This document shows positions 62,462 through 64,000 of a stretch of DNA of 64,000 bases, in pieces. Location: the NCBI RefSeq assembly GCF_011300455.1, contig NZ_CP049869.1:1825501-1889500 (forward strand), written 5' to 3'. This stretch comes from Sphingomonas piscis (GTDB taxonomy: Bacteria; Pseudomonadota; Alphaproteobacteria; Sphingomonadales; Sphingomonadaceae). The position numbers and the translations under genes are program-made. Positions within the stretch are counted from its first letter, which is position 1; every line of letters starts with the position of its first letter. Under the pieces are notes generated by a model, which was not told where the DNA came from, did no database searches, and was given only the letters and a program-made list of their open reading frames with translations.

Positions 62462-63427
62462 TCACGTTGCTCTGTTGACGGCAGTTGTCCGGCGCTGACC
62501 CAGCTTCTGGATGGGGCGCTCAAAATACTTGAACGAGAGGTGTGCAAACAAGAAGGTTACAATAAACAGCAAGGGTCGCTTAACATACTTCACCAGCTTG
62601 TCGCCACTGCCGAGCCAGGTATCTACCAACACACCGTGCAAGACATAGAGTCCGTATGATATTTCGGCGATCCATCCGGCTAGCCTACTGGTAAACAGGG
62701 CGGACATGAGACCTGGTGCAGCATAGATGCTGGTTCCTACCGCGGCTGCCGCCAAATACGGGCGAAGATAGGCTACCGGGGTGGGATAGGCTGCTGCAAC
62801 GATCAGAGGCGCAAGCAGCACCGTGGCAAATGCAGGAACTCTCACTTTCGGGTAGTGGTGGACCACAAGGGCCAGGCAAGCACCTGCTAGAATTTCATCA
62901 ACCCGAAACCATGTCGTGATCGACATCGTTGTTCCAGTGAAGACCCGAAGCGCAGTGACCGAGAGCGCAAGGGCAGGAATAAGGTACAGCGCCCTCTTGC
63001 CACCCAACGCGACCATGATTGCGATGACTGCATAGAACTGGACCTCCACACAAAGGCTCCAGAGGTGTCCGCCACCATTCATCAATGGATGGGGAGGCAG
63101 GTTAGACACAAATAGCAGATTGCTGATCGCCACAGACCAGCTCGTGTTATTCAAAATGATCAAGACCAGCATCGCCACCCATGCGAGGGGAAGAATGCGT
63201 AACAAGCGCCTGGTGAGAAACCGCGGCACATCCTGGTTCGCAAGCAACATGCTGGCAATCAGGAAGCCGGACAGAGTGAAAAAGATCGCCATTCCCGAAG
63301 CGGCAATGGCTCCATTGAGTCCGAAGCGCGATGGCCCAAGCGGCAGCAAGTGACCTCCGAGAACAAGCAGGATGCTCACGGCCCGCCAGCCATCGAGGAT
63401 TGGAATACGCGGCAATGTGATGAACAT
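62462..63427 (-). CDS. Acyltransferase 3 family membrane protein (OafA-like)
   Basis: Membrane protein of about 321 residues with ten or so hydrophobic segments. ILDGWRAVSILLVLGGHLLP holds the conserved R and H; IFFTLSGFLIASMLLA and HLWSLCVEVQFYAVIAIM (SLxVExQFY motif) are typical of OafA-type sugar O-acyltransferases. It probably decorates exopolysaccharide or O-antigen. The start at 63427 (MFITLPRIPILDG) is preferred over 63463. Confidence 0.88.
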   Translation of the reverse strand: MFITLPRIPILDGWRAVSILLVLGGHLLPLGPSRFGLNGAIAASGMAIFFTLSGFLIASMLLANQDVPRFLTRRLLRILPLAWVAMLVLIILNNTSWSVAISNLLFVSNLPPHPLMNGGGHLWSLCVEVQFYAVIAIMVALGGKRALYLIPALALSVTALRVFTGTTMSITTWFRVDEILAGACLALVVHHYPKVRVPAFATVLLAPLIVAAAYPTPVAYLRPYLAAAAVGTSIYAAPGLMSALFTSRLAGWIAEISYGLYVLHGVLVDTWLGSGDKLVKYVKRPLLFIVTFLFAHLSFKYFERPIQKLGQRRTTAVNRAT

Positions 63428-63784
63428 TAACACACACCCCAGAAGAGGAATAGATGGCAACACGCCTCATCTATACGGCGCCGCTGACCGCACGGATAAC
63501 TTCAGGTTGTCCCATCCCAGCAGAAGCTGACATCAGACCGAACTTAACGCAGCTGGCACGTCGGCTCGGTCCACCACCTCGGCCAATGGTGTGTCGATGG
63601 TCGGCGTACCGCCCACCAAGCTGTGCAGTTGTTCTCGGTCATTGCTGGCTGGAAGTTTCCAGAACGCACTCTAGTTAGCCAAGAGCTGGGCCAAAGCTTC
63701 AAGCCGCCGAATTGGCGGAAAGGGGGATTGATGTTGGCAAATGCTAACCCGCCCACAGCAGGGAGAGGCCGCTCAAGGGTTTAC
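63428..63784. other. Gap near the right edge
   Basis: No gene supported between the acyltransferase start and the GT4 remnant. It should contain the acyltransferase promoter. Confidence 0.35.
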
Positions 63785-64000
63785 CTAACAAGACAAAGCA
63801 AATTGCCCAGGATGCGATTGCTTTGGCTGCCGACAAGCTGGGGCGGTGTCGATCGACTGATCGTGTGGGCCAAGGAAGAGCTGCCCAATAGGCGCCCGAT
63901 CGAGAAAAGAATACGAGCACTTCAGCGTCGCTTCGTGATGTTGAGGCCGATAGACCTCCAAAAGTCCCGCCAAGAACGTCGCTTTCTCCCAACTGCCTCG
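63785..64000 (-). pseudogene. Partial GT4 glycosyltransferase remnant, cut by the window edge
   Basis: On the minus strand from the edge inward the frame reads SWEKATFLAGLLEVYRPQHH, EATLKCSYSFLDRA, closely matching [20 protein letters not shown] and [12 protein letters not shown] of the intact GT4 gene at 60378-61478. Similarity stops near 63880, after which the frame runs on without GT4 features to a stop at 63785. It is thus a 3-prime-truncated copy whose start lies beyond the window. Confidence 0.6.

Noticed and set aside
1..64000. tRNA, rRNA, tmRNA, insertion sequences or replication origin
   Set aside because: I looked for conserved cores, transposase motifs and terminal repeats by eye and found none I could support.

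Overview
The window looks like chromosomal DNA of an alphaproteobacterium of the order Sphingomonadales (Sphingomonas-like). Evidence: ctrA and a MucR/Ros regulator, the cysE-DUF2794 pair, lapA-pyrF-accD-folC, and several secreted proteins ending in the PEPxxWA-CTERM sorting signal (PEP-x-TWAMMLLGFGGIG-type tail) characteristic of sphingomonads. No rRNA, tRNA or CRISPR array was seen. Roughly the first 36 kb is GC-rich, tightly packed housekeeping-type DNA; from about 36 kb to the end the DNA is visibly less GC-rich, has long gaps and gene remnants, and carries accessory surface and mobile functions.

Layout. 0-6.9 kb: small conserved-hypothetical genes, a thermonuclease, a cold-shock protein and a family of multi-hairpin repeats sitting exactly on stop codons. 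6.9-10 kb: a large secreted two-domain beta-helix (pectate-lyase-like) protein with a propeller-like tail. 10-17.2 kb: a complete tripartite RND efflux operon (outer-membrane lipoprotein, inner-membrane pump, adaptor, small upstream gene) with a TetR regulator and a candidate operator. 17.2-21.4 kb: TauE-type exporter, cysE, DUF2794 and membrane/envelope proteins. 21.3-27.8 kb: rsmD, rluB, a response regulator, an AmpG-like transporter, folC, accD, pyrF, lapA. 27.9-36 kb: serine hydrolase, hemerythrin, two L,D-transpeptidases, sulfotransferase, DUF4142 lipoprotein, GH43 glycosidase.

36-40 kb is a regulatory block: PilZ protein, ctrA, a divergent mucR, a GGDEF protein and a small membrane protein. 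40-64 kb is accessory: manA, acyltransferases, a second PilZ protein, an orphan HigA-like antitoxin, intact PEPxxWA-CTERM proteins plus a degenerate and a frameshifted one, two secreted CAP-domain proteins, a stranded phage recombination module (YqaJ exonuclease, ERF annealing protein, HNH-type nuclease), and a sugar-nucleotide/glycosyltransferase set (UDP-sugar epimerase, UDP-glucuronate decarboxylase, GT4). The most system-like part is 54-59.3 kb, where an epimerase, a PPP-type phosphatase, a glycine-rich PEPxxWA-CTERM protein of an apparently paralogous RSPG/RALGK family, an L,D-transpeptidase and a CAP protein lie co-directionally; I infer a surface-assembly cassette linking exosortase-sorted proteins, peptidoglycan and exopolysaccharide.

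Caution on quality: several genes (431-831, 11364-14541, 14591-15870, 53986-54647) are broken by what look like single-base losses in G/C runs, and 1813-2048 by apparent single-base gains. This pattern suggests long-read consensus errors at least as strongly as real pseudogenes. Coordinates for those genes are given across the frameshift.
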